Assembly: GCF_001468285.1 (NCBI RefSeq)
Contig: NZ_LNSB01000005.1
Location: 62,001-126,000 of the forward strand
Length of the DNA: 64,000 nucleotides
Origin: Sphingopyxis sp. HIX
GTDB taxonomy: Bacteria > Pseudomonadota > Alphaproteobacteria > Sphingomonadales > Sphingomonadaceae
Direction: 5' to 3'
The notes under the pieces are model-generated. The model was not told the origin of the DNA. It ran no database searches and worked only from the letters and a program-made list of their open reading frames with translations. Shown in pieces: positions 38,025 through 46,004 of the stretch. How positions within the stretch are numbered: position 1 is the stretch's first letter; each line of letters starts with the position of its first letter. Position numbers and translations under genes: made by a program.

Positions 38025-39298
38025 CCGCCGCGCTTCACGATCTCGAAGAAATCCTCGCCGCCCATCTGGCCGCCCTTGAGCACCAGTTCGAGGCCGTCGA
38101 TCGCGGGGTCGCTCGCATGCGCGCGGACGAGCGGCGCGCCGCGCTCGACCGGGGCGGCCCAGGTCAGCGCGTCGATACCGAGCTGCGCGACGCCGTGGCT
38201 CGAGGTGTCGCCCCCGGCGAAGAGCAGGCGGCGAAGGCCGGTGCGGAGGACGGCGGCGCGCGCGATGCGGCCGAGCGCTTCGCCGAGCCGCTCGCCCGCG
38301 GCGGGCGCGGCGGTATCGAGCGGACCTTCGGCCGAGTGGATCAGTGCGCGGCCGCCCTGCCCCAGCGCGGCGGTCGCCGCATCGGTCAGGCGCGCTTCCT
38401 CGGCGGATGAGCCAGCGAGCAGCGCGGCGACATCGGCGCGCGCGGCGACGAAGCCGTCGGCGGCGCTGCGCGCGATCTGGCGCGCGGTGACGGGCGAGCA
38501 GCTGCCGCTGACGACAAGCAGGCGTTCGGCCTCGCCCGCGTGAACCGTCGGCGGGACGGCGTCGACCATGCCGCGCGCCTGCCAGGCGAGCACCAACGCG
38601 CGCGTCACGCCCGAGCTGCCGACCGCGAAACGGGTGCCGCGATCGAGCAACACGGCGCCGGTTGCGGCGAGATCCTCCATCGTCATGCCGTCGAACAGCA
38701 CCGCATCGGCCCCGAGGTTCGCGGCGTCGAACGCGGCGGCCGCCTCGCCCGCATGGATGCGGTCGAGCGCGACATGGCCGACGGTGGCGCGTGTCTGCGC
38801 CGCGAGGTGGCGGATCAGATCGGGCTCATGCATCGGCGTCACCGGGTGCCGCGCCATCGTCGGGTGGCGGTCGATGCGGTAGATTTGCTCACCCGCTGCG
38901 GCGAAGAGATTGGCGAAGGCGACGTAGCGGCCGAGATGCGGCGCGCCGACGATAATCGCCGCGGGGCCGCCAAAGGCCGCGACGCCGATATCGAGCGCGC
39001 GGCCGATCGAGCCGGTGTGCGGCGCGCTGTCGAAGGTCGAGCAGGTCTTGTAATGCACCACCGCGCCCTCGCCGAGCGCGGCAAAGGCGGCGGGGAGATG
39101 CTCGTCCATCCATTCGGGCGAGCGGCTGCGGCTGTCGCCCGCGAGGCCGAAGGCGCGGACGTCGGCGAAGCGCGCGCGAAGGGCGGCCTCCGGCGCGCGG
39201 AGGTAGAGCACCGCGGGCACCCCGCCCCCGGCGAGCTGTTCGAGGACGTCGGTCGATCCGGTGAAATCGTCGCCGTAAAAGGCGTAGAGCGGGCTCAC
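38021..39298 (-). CDS. Four-carbon/branched acid sugar kinase (DUF1537), candidate 3-oxo-isoapionate kinase
   Basis: This 425-residue kinase has the DUF1537 (OtnK) signatures: N-terminal YGDDFTGSTDVLEQ with the substrate-binding aspartates, KTCSTFDSAPHTGS, and the C-terminal FAGGDTSSHG ATP-binding motif. Family members phosphorylate 3-oxo acid sugars. Pairing with a RuBisCO-like protein, overlapping here as GTGA, is the arrangement described for the apionate branch of apiose catabolism (OiaK). The GTG start at 39298 is set by that overlap; the frame runs on into the neighbour only as non-coding sequence. Confidence 0.82.
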   Translation of the reverse strand: MSPLYAFYGDDFTGSTDVLEQLAGGGVPAVLYLRAPEAALRARFADVRAFGLAGDSRSRSPEWMDEHLPAAFAALGEGAVVHYKTCSTFDSAPHTGSIGRALDIGVAAFGGPAAIIVGAPHLGRYVAFANLFAAAGEQIYRIDRHPTMARHPVTPMHEPDLIRHLAAQTRATVGHVALDRIHAGEAAAAFDAANLGADAVLFDGMTMEDLAATGAVLLDRGTRFAVGSSGVTRALVLAWQARGMVDAVPPTVHAGEAERLLVVSGSCSPVTARQIARSAADGFVAARADVAALLAGSSAEEARLTDAATAALGQGGRALIHSAEGPLDTAAPAAGERLGEALGRIARAAVLRTGLRRLLFAGGDTSSHGVAQLGIDALTWAAPVERGAPLVRAHASDPAIDGLELVLKGGQMGGEDFFEIVKRGG

Positions 39299-40557
39299 CC
39301 GCCGAACGCGCCGAGCGCGGCGGCGAGTTCGGGGGCGTCCTTCGCTGCCTGCTCGACCGGCACGCCCGCCACCGCGGCATCCCACGCCTGGCGCAGCGCG
39401 CGCACCCCGGCGGCGGGACCGCCCGGATGCGCCATGATCCCGCCGCCCGCGGCGAACATGCAGTCGGTGCTGCCGAGCGCGGCGTAAGTGGGCGCAGCCT
39501 GCTTCGCCGACTGGCCCGACGAGAAGACGGGCATGATCTCGCACCCCTTGTGCGGCGCCGGGAACATCGGCGTCAGGCACTCGCGCGCCGAGGCGATGAC
39601 GCTCTCGTTGCTCTCGCAGAATTTGTTGTCGATGCCGTTGACGTGGCTGTGGTCGATGCCCGCGAGGCGCCACAATTTCTGGAAGGCGATATAGCTCATG
39701 CCGATCGCGGGCGAACGGCCGAGCAGGCCCCAGCCGTTGCGGTGACCGTGGATCGGCAGCGCCGAATGCGCGCGGAGGACCTTCATCGCGGGCAGCCCGA
39801 TCGAGTTCATGCTCGCCATGATGCAGGTGCCGCCCGCCGCGACGACATGGTCGTGGCGGCCCAGCATCTCGTCGATCTCGCCCGTAAGATTCGCGGCGAA
39901 CATCACCTTCTTGCCGGTCTTTTCGGCATGGTCGTTGATCACCCGCATCACCGCGTCGATGCGCGCCTCGAACGGGCAATGCGGGCCGTCGGCCTGCAGC
40001 TCGTCGTCCTTGATGAAGTCGATCCCCGCCTCGACGAGCCCGCGCACCTGCTCGGCGGTGGCCTCGGGCGAGAGGCCGACGCTGGGCTTGATGATCGTAC
40101 CGATGATCGGGCGGCCATGGACCCCCGCGAGGTCGCGGGTGCCCGCGACGCCGAACTGCGGGCCCTGATAACGGGTGAGAAATTCGGGCGGCAGCGTCAC
40201 GTCGACGAGCCGCAAGCCCGAGAAGGCCTTGAGCTCCGACAGGTTGCCGTTGATCGCCGCGAGCAGGTTCGGCAGCGACAGCCCGAAGTTCGACACCGGC
40301 CACGACAGGGTCACGCGCGCGCGGCCGCGCTTGCCGTCCCAGCCCTTCGGGACGCCCGATCCGGGAAGCGACGGCGCGGCCACCTCCTCGAGCTCGGTCA
40401 GTGCTTCGACGCGCGCGGCGTGCGCCTCGCGTAGTTCGTCGGTCTCGCCCGGCACGCGCACGAAGGTGCCGGTCGACTGCTCGCCCGCCATGGTCGCCGC
40501 CGCATCCTCGAGCGGAAAGGCGGTCTCGATCTCATAAGTCGCCGTGACGCGGTCCAT
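39295..40557 (-). CDS. RuBisCO-like protein, candidate 3-oxo-isoapionate-4-phosphate enzyme
   Basis: This 420-residue protein belongs to the RuBisCO large-subunit superfamily. It keeps K157 in GTIIKPSVGLSPE, the carbamylated-lysine motif K183-D-D-E186, histidines in HGHRNGWG (H270, H272), H305 and the loop-6-like lysine K312. It is not a carbon-fixing form: no small subunit or phosphoribulokinase is nearby. With the DUF1537 kinase it fits the RuBisCO-like enzymes that cleave or decarboxylate 3-oxo-isoapionate 4-phosphate (OiaT or OiaX). The first would give 3-phosphoglycerate and glycolate, which suits the nearby glcDEF. Which of the two it is cannot be read off. Confidence 0.85.
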   Translation of the reverse strand: MDRVTATYEIETAFPLEDAAATMAGEQSTGTFVRVPGETDELREAHAARVEALTELEEVAAPSLPGSGVPKGWDGKRGRARVTLSWPVSNFGLSLPNLLAAINGNLSELKAFSGLRLVDVTLPPEFLTRYQGPQFGVAGTRDLAGVHGRPIIGTIIKPSVGLSPEATAEQVRGLVEAGIDFIKDDELQADGPHCPFEARIDAVMRVINDHAEKTGKKVMFAANLTGEIDEMLGRHDHVVAAGGTCIMASMNSIGLPAMKVLRAHSALPIHGHRNGWGLLGRSPAIGMSYIAFQKLWRLAGIDHSHVNGIDNKFCESNESVIASARECLTPMFPAPHKGCEIMPVFSSGQSAKQAAPTYAALGSTDCMFAAGGGIMAHPGGPAAGVRALRQAWDAAVAGVPVEQAAKDAPELAAALGAFGG

Positions 40558-40566
40558 TGCTGATCC

Positions 40567-41346
40567 CTAGGACATGATGAGGCCGCCATCGACGTTGATG
40601 GTCTGGCCGGTGATGTAGCTGGCGTCGGCGCTGGCGAGGAAGGCAACGAGCGCGGCGACGTCGGCACCGCTGCCCGCGCGCTTCATCGGGATGCCCTGCA
40701 CCCACTCGTTCATCAATTCGCCGGGGGCGTAATCGCCCATCAGCCGGCCCCATTCGCGGTCGTTATAGTCCCACATGTCGGTGTGGATGATCCCCGGGCA
40801 GATCGCGTTGACGGTGATGCCCTCGGTCGCGACCTCCTTGGCGAGGCTCTGCGTCAGACCGACGACACCGAATTTCGATGCGGCATAATGCGGCGTGTAG
40901 ATGAAGCCGTCGCGCGCCTGCCCCGACGCGGTGTTGATCAGCCGGCCGGGCTTACCACGCGCGCGAAGCCGCCGGATCGCCTCCTGGCAACAAAGAAAGG
41001 CGCCCTTGGTGTTGACCGCGAGGTTCAGGTCCCACTCGCGCTCGGTCAGGTCCTCGACCCGCGCGATGGTGATGACCCCCGCATTCTGCACCGCGATGTC
41101 GACCCCGCCGAGCGGCTCGGCGGCCTCGAACAGCGCGCGCACATCATCGGCCCGGGTCACGTCGCAGCGCTGCGCGACGACCATGCCGCCATGGGCCGCG
41201 AGCGCCCGCTCGGCGGACGACAAGTCGGCCTCGATCGCGCCGATTACGAGGTTCGCACCTTCTGATGCGAAGCGCTCGGCGATGGCGAGCCCGATCCCCT
41301 TGTTGCCGCCGGCAACGACGACTGTGTGGCCCTCGAACCGGCGCAT
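40567..41346 (-). CDS. SDR family oxidoreductase in RuBisCO-like operon
   Basis: This 259-residue classical SDR has VAGGNKGIGLA, NAGVITI, a serine in INTASGQARDG and YAASKFG. It probably oxidises a sugar or acid sugar to the 3-oxo compound taken by the kinase, but could equally reduce a product. A GTG at 41355 overlapping the GH127 stop (GTGA) would add three residues and is a real alternative start, given how often that arrangement occurs here. It is nine bases upstream of the RuBisCO-like gene. Confidence 0.82.
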   Translation of the reverse strand: MRRFEGHTVVVAGGNKGIGLAIAERFASEGANLVIGAIEADLSSAERALAAHGGMVVAQRCDVTRADDVRALFEAAEPLGGVDIAVQNAGVITIARVEDLTEREWDLNLAVNTKGAFLCCQEAIRRLRARGKPGRLINTASGQARDGFIYTPHYAASKFGVVGLTQSLAKEVATEGITVNAICPGIIHTDMWDYNDREWGRLMGDYAPGELMNEWVQGIPMKRAGSGADVAALVAFLASADASYITGQTINVDGGLIMS

Positions 41347-41351
41347 AAGCG

Positions 41352-43175
41352 TCACGCGGTCTTGAAATAGGTCGTCGTGCGCTCGGTATCGACCGCATAA
41401 TAGGGCACGAAGACCAGGTTGCGCTCGCCGACCTTGGCGCGATAGGCCTCGGGATGGCCCGGCATTGGCTGGACCGCGCCGGGCAGCGCGACCACCTGTT
41501 CGTCGATGCCGTCCCAGGGGTTGAGCCCGACATACATCACCGCGCCGCGCATCAACGCCGCAAGGTTCGGGTTCTCGGCATCGATCGGCAGCGTGCGGAG
41601 CGGCTGCGGGATGGTGAGTTCGACGCTGTCGCCCGCCTTCCAGACCCGGTCGATCGTCGCGAGCTGGCCCGGGGTCGCCGCATGTGCCTTGCCGTTGACC
41701 GTCAGCTTGGCGCCCTTGGTCCAGGCCGGGATGCGCAGCTTCATCGCGAAACGGCCGTTGCCCGGCTTGCGGACCTTCAGCCGCACCGTGTCGCCGACCG
41801 GATAGTCGGTTTCCTGCACCACCTCGACGGTGCCGCCGGGGCGGTCCCACGTCACCTCGGATGCGGTGTAGAGGTTGACGAGCAGGCTGTCATCGTCGTG
41901 GAAATAGGCGTTGAGGACATAGTCGGCGACGCCCTGTACCAGGGTGCCCGAGCAGCACGGCCATTTCTGGTGGTAATAGCGCTTCTCGCCCTTCGCGCCG
42001 TAATCGGAATAATAGGGGTAGCCGCCGTCGCTGTCGGGCAGGCGCGTCGCGAGCATCGTGTTGTAGAGCGTGCGTTCGAGCCCGTCGCCATATTGCGCCT
42101 CGCCGGTGAAGCGGATCAGGTAGCGCGCGAGCTTCAGGTCGGCGAAGGCGCCGCACGGCGTCTCGAAATGCGCCTTCGAAGTCTTGAGGCTCTTCGCGAG
42201 ATTGCCCTGCCCCAGCACGACGAACTGCTCCTCGGGGCCCCAGCCGCCCGAGGCGAAGCGCTGCGGCTCCATGAACTTCCACGCGTTGACGATGGCCTTC
42301 TTATACTTCTCGTCGCCGAGGTGGAGATAGGCCTGCGCGCCCGAGGCGTTGCCGATCGTGTGGCTGTAAGCGTGCTTGGTGGGGAGCACGTCCTCGCCGC
42401 GTGCGAGCGGGTCGAACCACTCCTTGTCGAGCATATAATGCACGGCCATGTCGTGATATTTCCGGTCGCCGGTGATCTCGGCGACGTGGAACAGATTTTC
42501 CGAAATGACATAGGTTTCGTCGTACGGCGGCTCGGTCTTGCCGATGCGGTCGCGCGAGACCGGCGAAATATAAGGACGGCATTTCTCGATGATGATCGGC
42601 AGCAGGGTCTTCGCCTGCTCGACCCCGCTCAGGCGATAGGCGTCGACGAGGCCGACGACATATTTGTCCATGACATAGGCCGCCCACTGCGCCTGCGCGC
42701 GCGGGCCGGCATAGGGGTTCTTGGCCTCCACCATCGCCTTGCCCCATTCGCGGACGAGCAGATGCACCTTGTCGTGCGCCGCCTTGTCGCCGGTCGCGGC
42801 GCCGTAGCGCGCGAGACCCGAGATGTACTGGCCCATCGTGAGCCCGGCGACGAAGCCGTCCTTGTCGTACCAGCCGCCCATGTCGGGGCCCGGCGCGGGC
42901 AGCCCGGCGTTCTGGCGAAAGACCTTGAGGATGCGGTCGTTGTCGAGCGCGAGGAAATGCGAGTGGATATGGTCGAACTGTTCCTTGATCCGCCCGCCGG
43001 TGAGCCGGACCGCGCCATAAGGAAATTCGTGCATCGCCTCCTTGCCGCGCAGCGCCGGGCGCGCGCCCGCGGCCCAGGCGGCGGCGGGCATCGCGGTCAT
43101 CCCCGCGGCGGCGGTCGCGCACGCCGAACAATGCATGAAATGGCGCCGCGAAAGCGCTGGAGCGGTCGAATCCAT
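41352..43175 (-). CDS. GH127-like beta-L-arabinofuranosidase (DUF1680), Tat-exported
   Basis: This 607-residue protein has a twin-arginine-like leader (LSRRHFMHC...) and an (alpha/alpha)6 catalytic region of DUF1680 type. The zinc and nucleophile cysteines of GH127 are visible as C407-C408 in WPCCSGT, with E338 and C341 in FETPCGAF; the known family has E-x-C, so this site has one extra residue. GH127 enzymes remove beta-L-arabinofuranose, and some relatives act on rhamnogalacturonan-II side chains. The ATG at 43175 has GGGAG six bases upstream, whereas the ATG at 43181 is too close to it. It is the first gene of the operon that contains the RuBisCO-like protein. Confidence 0.83.
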   Translation of the reverse strand: MDSTAPALSRRHFMHCSACATAAAGMTAMPAAAWAAGARPALRGKEAMHEFPYGAVRLTGGRIKEQFDHIHSHFLALDNDRILKVFRQNAGLPAPGPDMGGWYDKDGFVAGLTMGQYISGLARYGAATGDKAAHDKVHLLVREWGKAMVEAKNPYAGPRAQAQWAAYVMDKYVVGLVDAYRLSGVEQAKTLLPIIIEKCRPYISPVSRDRIGKTEPPYDETYVISENLFHVAEITGDRKYHDMAVHYMLDKEWFDPLARGEDVLPTKHAYSHTIGNASGAQAYLHLGDEKYKKAIVNAWKFMEPQRFASGGWGPEEQFVVLGQGNLAKSLKTSKAHFETPCGAFADLKLARYLIRFTGEAQYGDGLERTLYNTMLATRLPDSDGGYPYYSDYGAKGEKRYYHQKWPCCSGTLVQGVADYVLNAYFHDDDSLLVNLYTASEVTWDRPGGTVEVVQETDYPVGDTVRLKVRKPGNGRFAMKLRIPAWTKGAKLTVNGKAHAATPGQLATIDRVWKAGDSVELTIPQPLRTLPIDAENPNLAALMRGAVMYVGLNPWDGIDEQVVALPGAVQPMPGHPEAYRAKVGERNLVFVPYYAVDTERTTTYFKTA

Positions 43176-43214
43176 TCTCATCTCCCTTGCCTGCCCGCCC
43201 GCACAGGGGAGCAT

Positions 43215-43239
43215 TTAGAAATATAATAGTATAATTGAT
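43215..43239 (-). promoter_or_regulatory. AT-rich motif upstream of GH127 operon
   Basis: On the minus strand the block reads ATCAATTATACTATTATAT, ending about 40 bases before the GH127 start. It nearly matches the block upstream of the apiosidase gene (27695-27720). It probably contains the promoter or operator of the GH127/SDR/RuBisCO-like/kinase operon. Confidence 0.55.
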
Positions 43240-43273
43240 CGGGGAGTGCAATCGGGTTGCGATGGGTTAAGCC

Positions 43274-43363
43274 GTCGCCCCCGCGAAGGGCGGGGGCCGC
43301 TGGCTGCCTTGCTCGGCGATGCCGCGTAAACCGATGGCGGCCCCCGCCCTTCGCGGGGGCGAC
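43274..43363. repeat. Perfect 25-bp inverted repeat (REP-like), 40-base spacer
   Basis: Arms at 43274-43298 and 43339-43363 are exact reverse complements, and each is itself nearly palindromic around a GAA. It lies just downstream of the FadR-type regulator gene and upstream of the GH127 promoter. GC-rich REP-like elements of this look are common between genes in sphingomonads. It could end transcription of the regulator. Confidence 0.75.
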
Positions 43364-43373
43364 GTCGTCAGCC

Positions 43374-44138
43374 CTACTTCCCCTTCGACGCGCCCTCGAT
43401 GCGCGAGACGCCGTGGCCGATGATCGCGCGCATCGCCTGCGCGGCTTTCTTGCCATCACCGGCCTCGATCGCGTCGACGATCTTCGCATGGCCGCGCACG
43501 CTCGCCTTATGCTCGTCGGCCTCGTTGACCGGCGAACTCATGCGGAAGGAGGCGACGAGCGCGGTTTCGATGACCGCCGACAGCGAGCGCATCATCGCAT
43601 TGCCCGACGCGCGCCCGACCGCCTTGTGAAAGCGCAAATCGGCCTCGGCGAATTCGCGCGGGTCGTCGGTCGCCGCGCCCATCGCCGCGACGTGGCGGCG
43701 CATGTCGGCGATGTCCTGCTCGGTGCGCCGGATCGCCGCGGCCTCGGCGGCGGCCGATTCGATCGCGACGCGCACCTCGGCGAGTTCGCGGATGAAATCG
43801 AGGTCGAACTCCTGGTTGACCTTCCACGACAGCACGTCGGCGTCGAAGAAATTCCAGTAGCTGCTGTCGAGCACGGTGGTGCCGACGCGCGTTTTGGCGA
43901 CGATCAGGCCCTTCGCGGTCAGCGTCTTGAACACCTCGCGCAGCACGGTGCGCGAGATGCCGAAGCGTTTCAGGATATCGGCCTCGGGCGGCAGCTTCGA
44001 TCCCGAGGGGAGTGCGCCCGACAGGATTTCATTGCCCAAAGCGCGCGCGACCTGGTCGTGGCTCGACCGCGCAGCCTCACCGAAGCGGCCGAAATCGCCG
44101 CGATCCGAAAAGACGGCCTTATCCGAATATTGGTTCAA
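43374..44138 (-). CDS. GntR-family (FadR type) transcriptional regulator
   Basis: This protein of about 254 residues has an N-terminal winged helix (HDQVARALGNEILSGALPSGSKLP, then ISRTVLREVFKTLTAKGLI) and an FCD ligand domain with FIRELAEVRVAIESAAA and the metal-type histidines in ADLRFHKAV and HAKIVDAI. FCD regulators usually sense small acids. It lies divergent from the semialdehyde dehydrogenase gene. The start is uncertain: TTG at 44138 overlaps the stop of a 30-codon frame, and a longer form starting at a TTG at 44246 has an unnatural arginine-rich N-terminus. Confidence 0.82.
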   Translation of the reverse strand: MNQYSDKAVFSDRGDFGRFGEAARSSHDQVARALGNEILSGALPSGSKLPPEADILKRFGISRTVLREVFKTLTAKGLIVAKTRVGTTVLDSSYWNFFDADVLSWKVNQEFDLDFIRELAEVRVAIESAAAEAAAIRRTEQDIADMRRHVAAMGAATDDPREFAEADLRFHKAVGRASGNAMMRSLSAVIETALVASFRMSSPVNEADEHKASVRGHAKIVDAIEAGDGKKAAQAMRAIIGHGVSRIEGASKGK

Positions 44139-44227
44139 TTCGCCTGTCCACTGGTTGCGACGGAGCCCCGGCCGCGACGAAATCCGAAGCGAAATCCGAC
44201 GCTGCAATCCTGCCTGGGACGTCTCAT
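44135..44227 (-). CDS. Possible 30-residue leader peptide before FadR-type regulator
   Basis: An ATG at 44227 follows TTGGAGAACGAT, a good ribosome site, and opens a 30-codon frame, rich in arginine, whose TGA overlaps the likely TTG start of the regulator. No protein family is recognisable. It may be a short leader coupled to the regulator, or the true regulator start may be set differently; a frameshift error is a third option. Confidence 0.3.
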   Translation of the reverse strand: MRRPRQDCSVGFRFGFRRGRGSVATSGQAN

Positions 44228-44377
44228 ATCGTTCTCCAATAATCAATTGGAAACGCGGAGGCGGCTTGCTTTGCGCGCCGCGCCGGAAGTGCGCGATTAG
44301 GCGCGCGTATCATATTTATGCCTGCCCGGCAGCATGCTGTTCGCACGGCTCCGCTCCCCGGGTTCGATCTGCGCCTT

Positions 44378-44409
44378 AAGATATCACATTCTATTTTTAA
44401 TATTTCAAG
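44378..44409. promoter_or_regulatory. AT-rich candidate operator upstream of aldehyde dehydrogenase
   Basis: The block GATATCACATTCTATTTTTA is followed by ATATTTCAAG and lies between the divergent regulator and dehydrogenase genes. The half-sites GATATCA and the complement of TTGAAATAT recur at 48647-48678, 62944-62954 and 63701-63731. It is a candidate operator, probably for one of the GntR-family regulators. Confidence 0.45.
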
Positions 44410-44467
44410 TGCGCTGTGCAACGGCTATAGGAGTGACAAGCCCTCCCCTCGCAGCATGGAAAAGCGC

Positions 44468-45910
44468 ATGAAACTGACCCACTTCATCGGCGGCCAGGCC
44501 GTCGCCGCCGACACGCCCTTCGAAAGCCTGAACCCGTCGAACACCGACGAGGTGGTCGCGGCCTATCCGGCGGGCGGTGCGGCCGAGGTCGATGCCGCGG
44601 TCGATGCCGCGGCGGCCGCCTTCCCCGCCTGGTCGCAGGCGAGCCCCGAGCTGCGCGCCGACCTGCTCGACCGCGTCGCCGCCGAGCTGATGGCGAAGGC
44701 CCCGGCACTCGGCGAACTGCTCGCGCGCGAGGAGGGCAAGACGCGCGCCGAGGCCACCGGCGAGGTGATGCGCGCCGCGCGCATCTTCCGCTATTTCGGC
44801 GGCGAGGCACTGCGCCGCCACGGGCAGACGCTCGAATCGACGCGGCCGGGGATCGGCGCCGCGACCTACCGCGAGGCGGTCGGCGTCTATGGGCTGATCA
44901 CGCCGTGGAATTTCCCGATCGCGATCCCCGCGTGGAAGGCGGCGCCCGCGCTCGCCTTCGGTAACACCGTGGTGCTGAAGCCCGCCAATTCGACCCCCGC
45001 GATCGCGCACGCGCTGGCGACGATCATCCATGACGCTGCGGCGAGCCTGAATGCGCCCGCGGGCATCTTCAACCTCGTGCTGGGGCAAGGCGGGGTCGGG
45101 TCGGCGATCGCCGAGCATCCGGGCATCGCGGGGGTCAGCTTCACCGGCTCGCAGGGCGTCGGGGCAAAGGTCGGAATGGCCGCGATGGCGCGGCAGGCGC
45201 GCGTGCAGATGGAGATGGGGGGCAAGAATCCGCTCGTCGTGCTCGCCGACGCCGATCTCGACAGGGCGGTGGCGATCGCGCTCGACGGCGGTTTTTTCCA
45301 GACCGGGCAGCGCTGCACCGCCTCGTCGCGGGTGATCGTCGAGGACGCGGTGCACGACCGCTTCGTCGCCGCGCTCGCCGAGCGCGCGGCGGCGCTGAAG
45401 GTTGGCGCCGCGCTCGATCCCGCGACGCAGGTCGGCCCCGCGGCGAGCGAGCAGCAATTCGCGCAGAACCTGTCCTATGTCGAACTCGCGCAGGCCGAGG
45501 GCGGGCGGCTGGTCACCGGCGGCGCGGCGCTGCGCCTCGATACGCCGGGCTATTATATGGCCCCGGCGCTGATCGCCGACACCGATCCCGGGATGCGGAT
45601 CAACCAGGAGGAAGTGTTCGGGCCGGTCGTCTCGACGGTGCGGGTCAAGGATTATGACGAGGCGCTGGCGCTCGCCAATGCGGGCAATTTCGGGCTGTCG
45701 GCCGGGATCGTCACCGGCTCGCTCAAATATGCGCGCCATTTCCGCCGCCATGTTCGCGCAGGCATGGTGATGGTCAATCTGCCGACCGCGGGGGTCGACT
45801 ATCACGTCCCCTTCGGCGGGACGCGCGGGTCGAGCTATGGCCCGCGCGAGCAGGGGTTTGCGGCGGTCGAATTCTATACGCAGGTCAAGACGGTTTATAC
45901 GGCGGACTAG
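44468..45910 (+). CDS. Alpha-ketoglutarate semialdehyde (2,5-dioxovalerate) dehydrogenase
   Basis: This 480-residue aldehyde dehydrogenase has ITPWNFPIAIP, E249 in MEMGGKN, C283 in GQRCTASS and the C-terminal GTRGSSYGPREQG that is typical of alpha-ketoglutarate semialdehyde dehydrogenases in sugar-acid pathways. It turns the semialdehyde into 2-oxoglutarate using NAD(P). The semialdehyde would come from the 2-keto-3-deoxy-acid dehydratase at 54209, so the two together suggest oxidative pentose (for example L-arabinose) breakdown. The ATG at 44468 follows GGAAAAG; an ATG at 44456 lacks a ribosome site. Confidence 0.87.
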   Translation: MKLTHFIGGQAVAADTPFESLNPSNTDEVVAAYPAGGAAEVDAAVDAAAAAFPAWSQASPELRADLLDRVAAELMAKAPALGELLAREEGKTRAEATGEVMRAARIFRYFGGEALRRHGQTLESTRPGIGAATYREAVGVYGLITPWNFPIAIPAWKAAPALAFGNTVVLKPANSTPAIAHALATIIHDAAASLNAPAGIFNLVLGQGGVGSAIAEHPGIAGVSFTGSQGVGAKVGMAAMARQARVQMEMGGKNPLVVLADADLDRAVAIALDGGFFQTGQRCTASSRVIVEDAVHDRFVAALAERAAALKVGAALDPATQVGPAASEQQFAQNLSYVELAQAEGGRLVTGGAALRLDTPGYYMAPALIADTDPGMRINQEEVFGPVVSTVRVKDYDEALALANAGNFGLSAGIVTGSLKYARHFRRHVRAGMVMVNLPTAGVDYHVPFGGTRGSSYGPREQGFAAVEFYTQVKTVYTAD

Positions 45911-45920
45911 CCCTTTCCCT

Positions 45921-45995
45921 CGTCACCCCGGGCTGGACCCGGGGTCCCGCTGTCGACGCGAAAAAGCGGGATCCCGGATCAAGTCCGGGATGACG
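45921..45995. repeat. Imperfect 31-bp inverted repeat (REP-like), likely bidirectional terminator
   Basis: The arms at 45921-45951 and 45965-45995 are inverted copies with about six mismatches around a 13-base loop that contains GAAAAAG. The element lies between two convergent genes, the dehydrogenase ending at 45910 and GH2 ending at 46005. CCCGGGCTGGACCCGGGG-type palindromes are frequent intergenic repeats in alphaproteobacteria. It may stop transcription from both sides. Confidence 0.75.
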
Positions 45996-46004
45996 AAGGG
46001 AGCG

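Noticed and set aside
39295-40557. A true carbon-fixing RuBisCO
   Set aside because: No small subunit, phosphoribulokinase or other Calvin-cycle gene is present, and the neighbours are an acid-sugar kinase and SDR.
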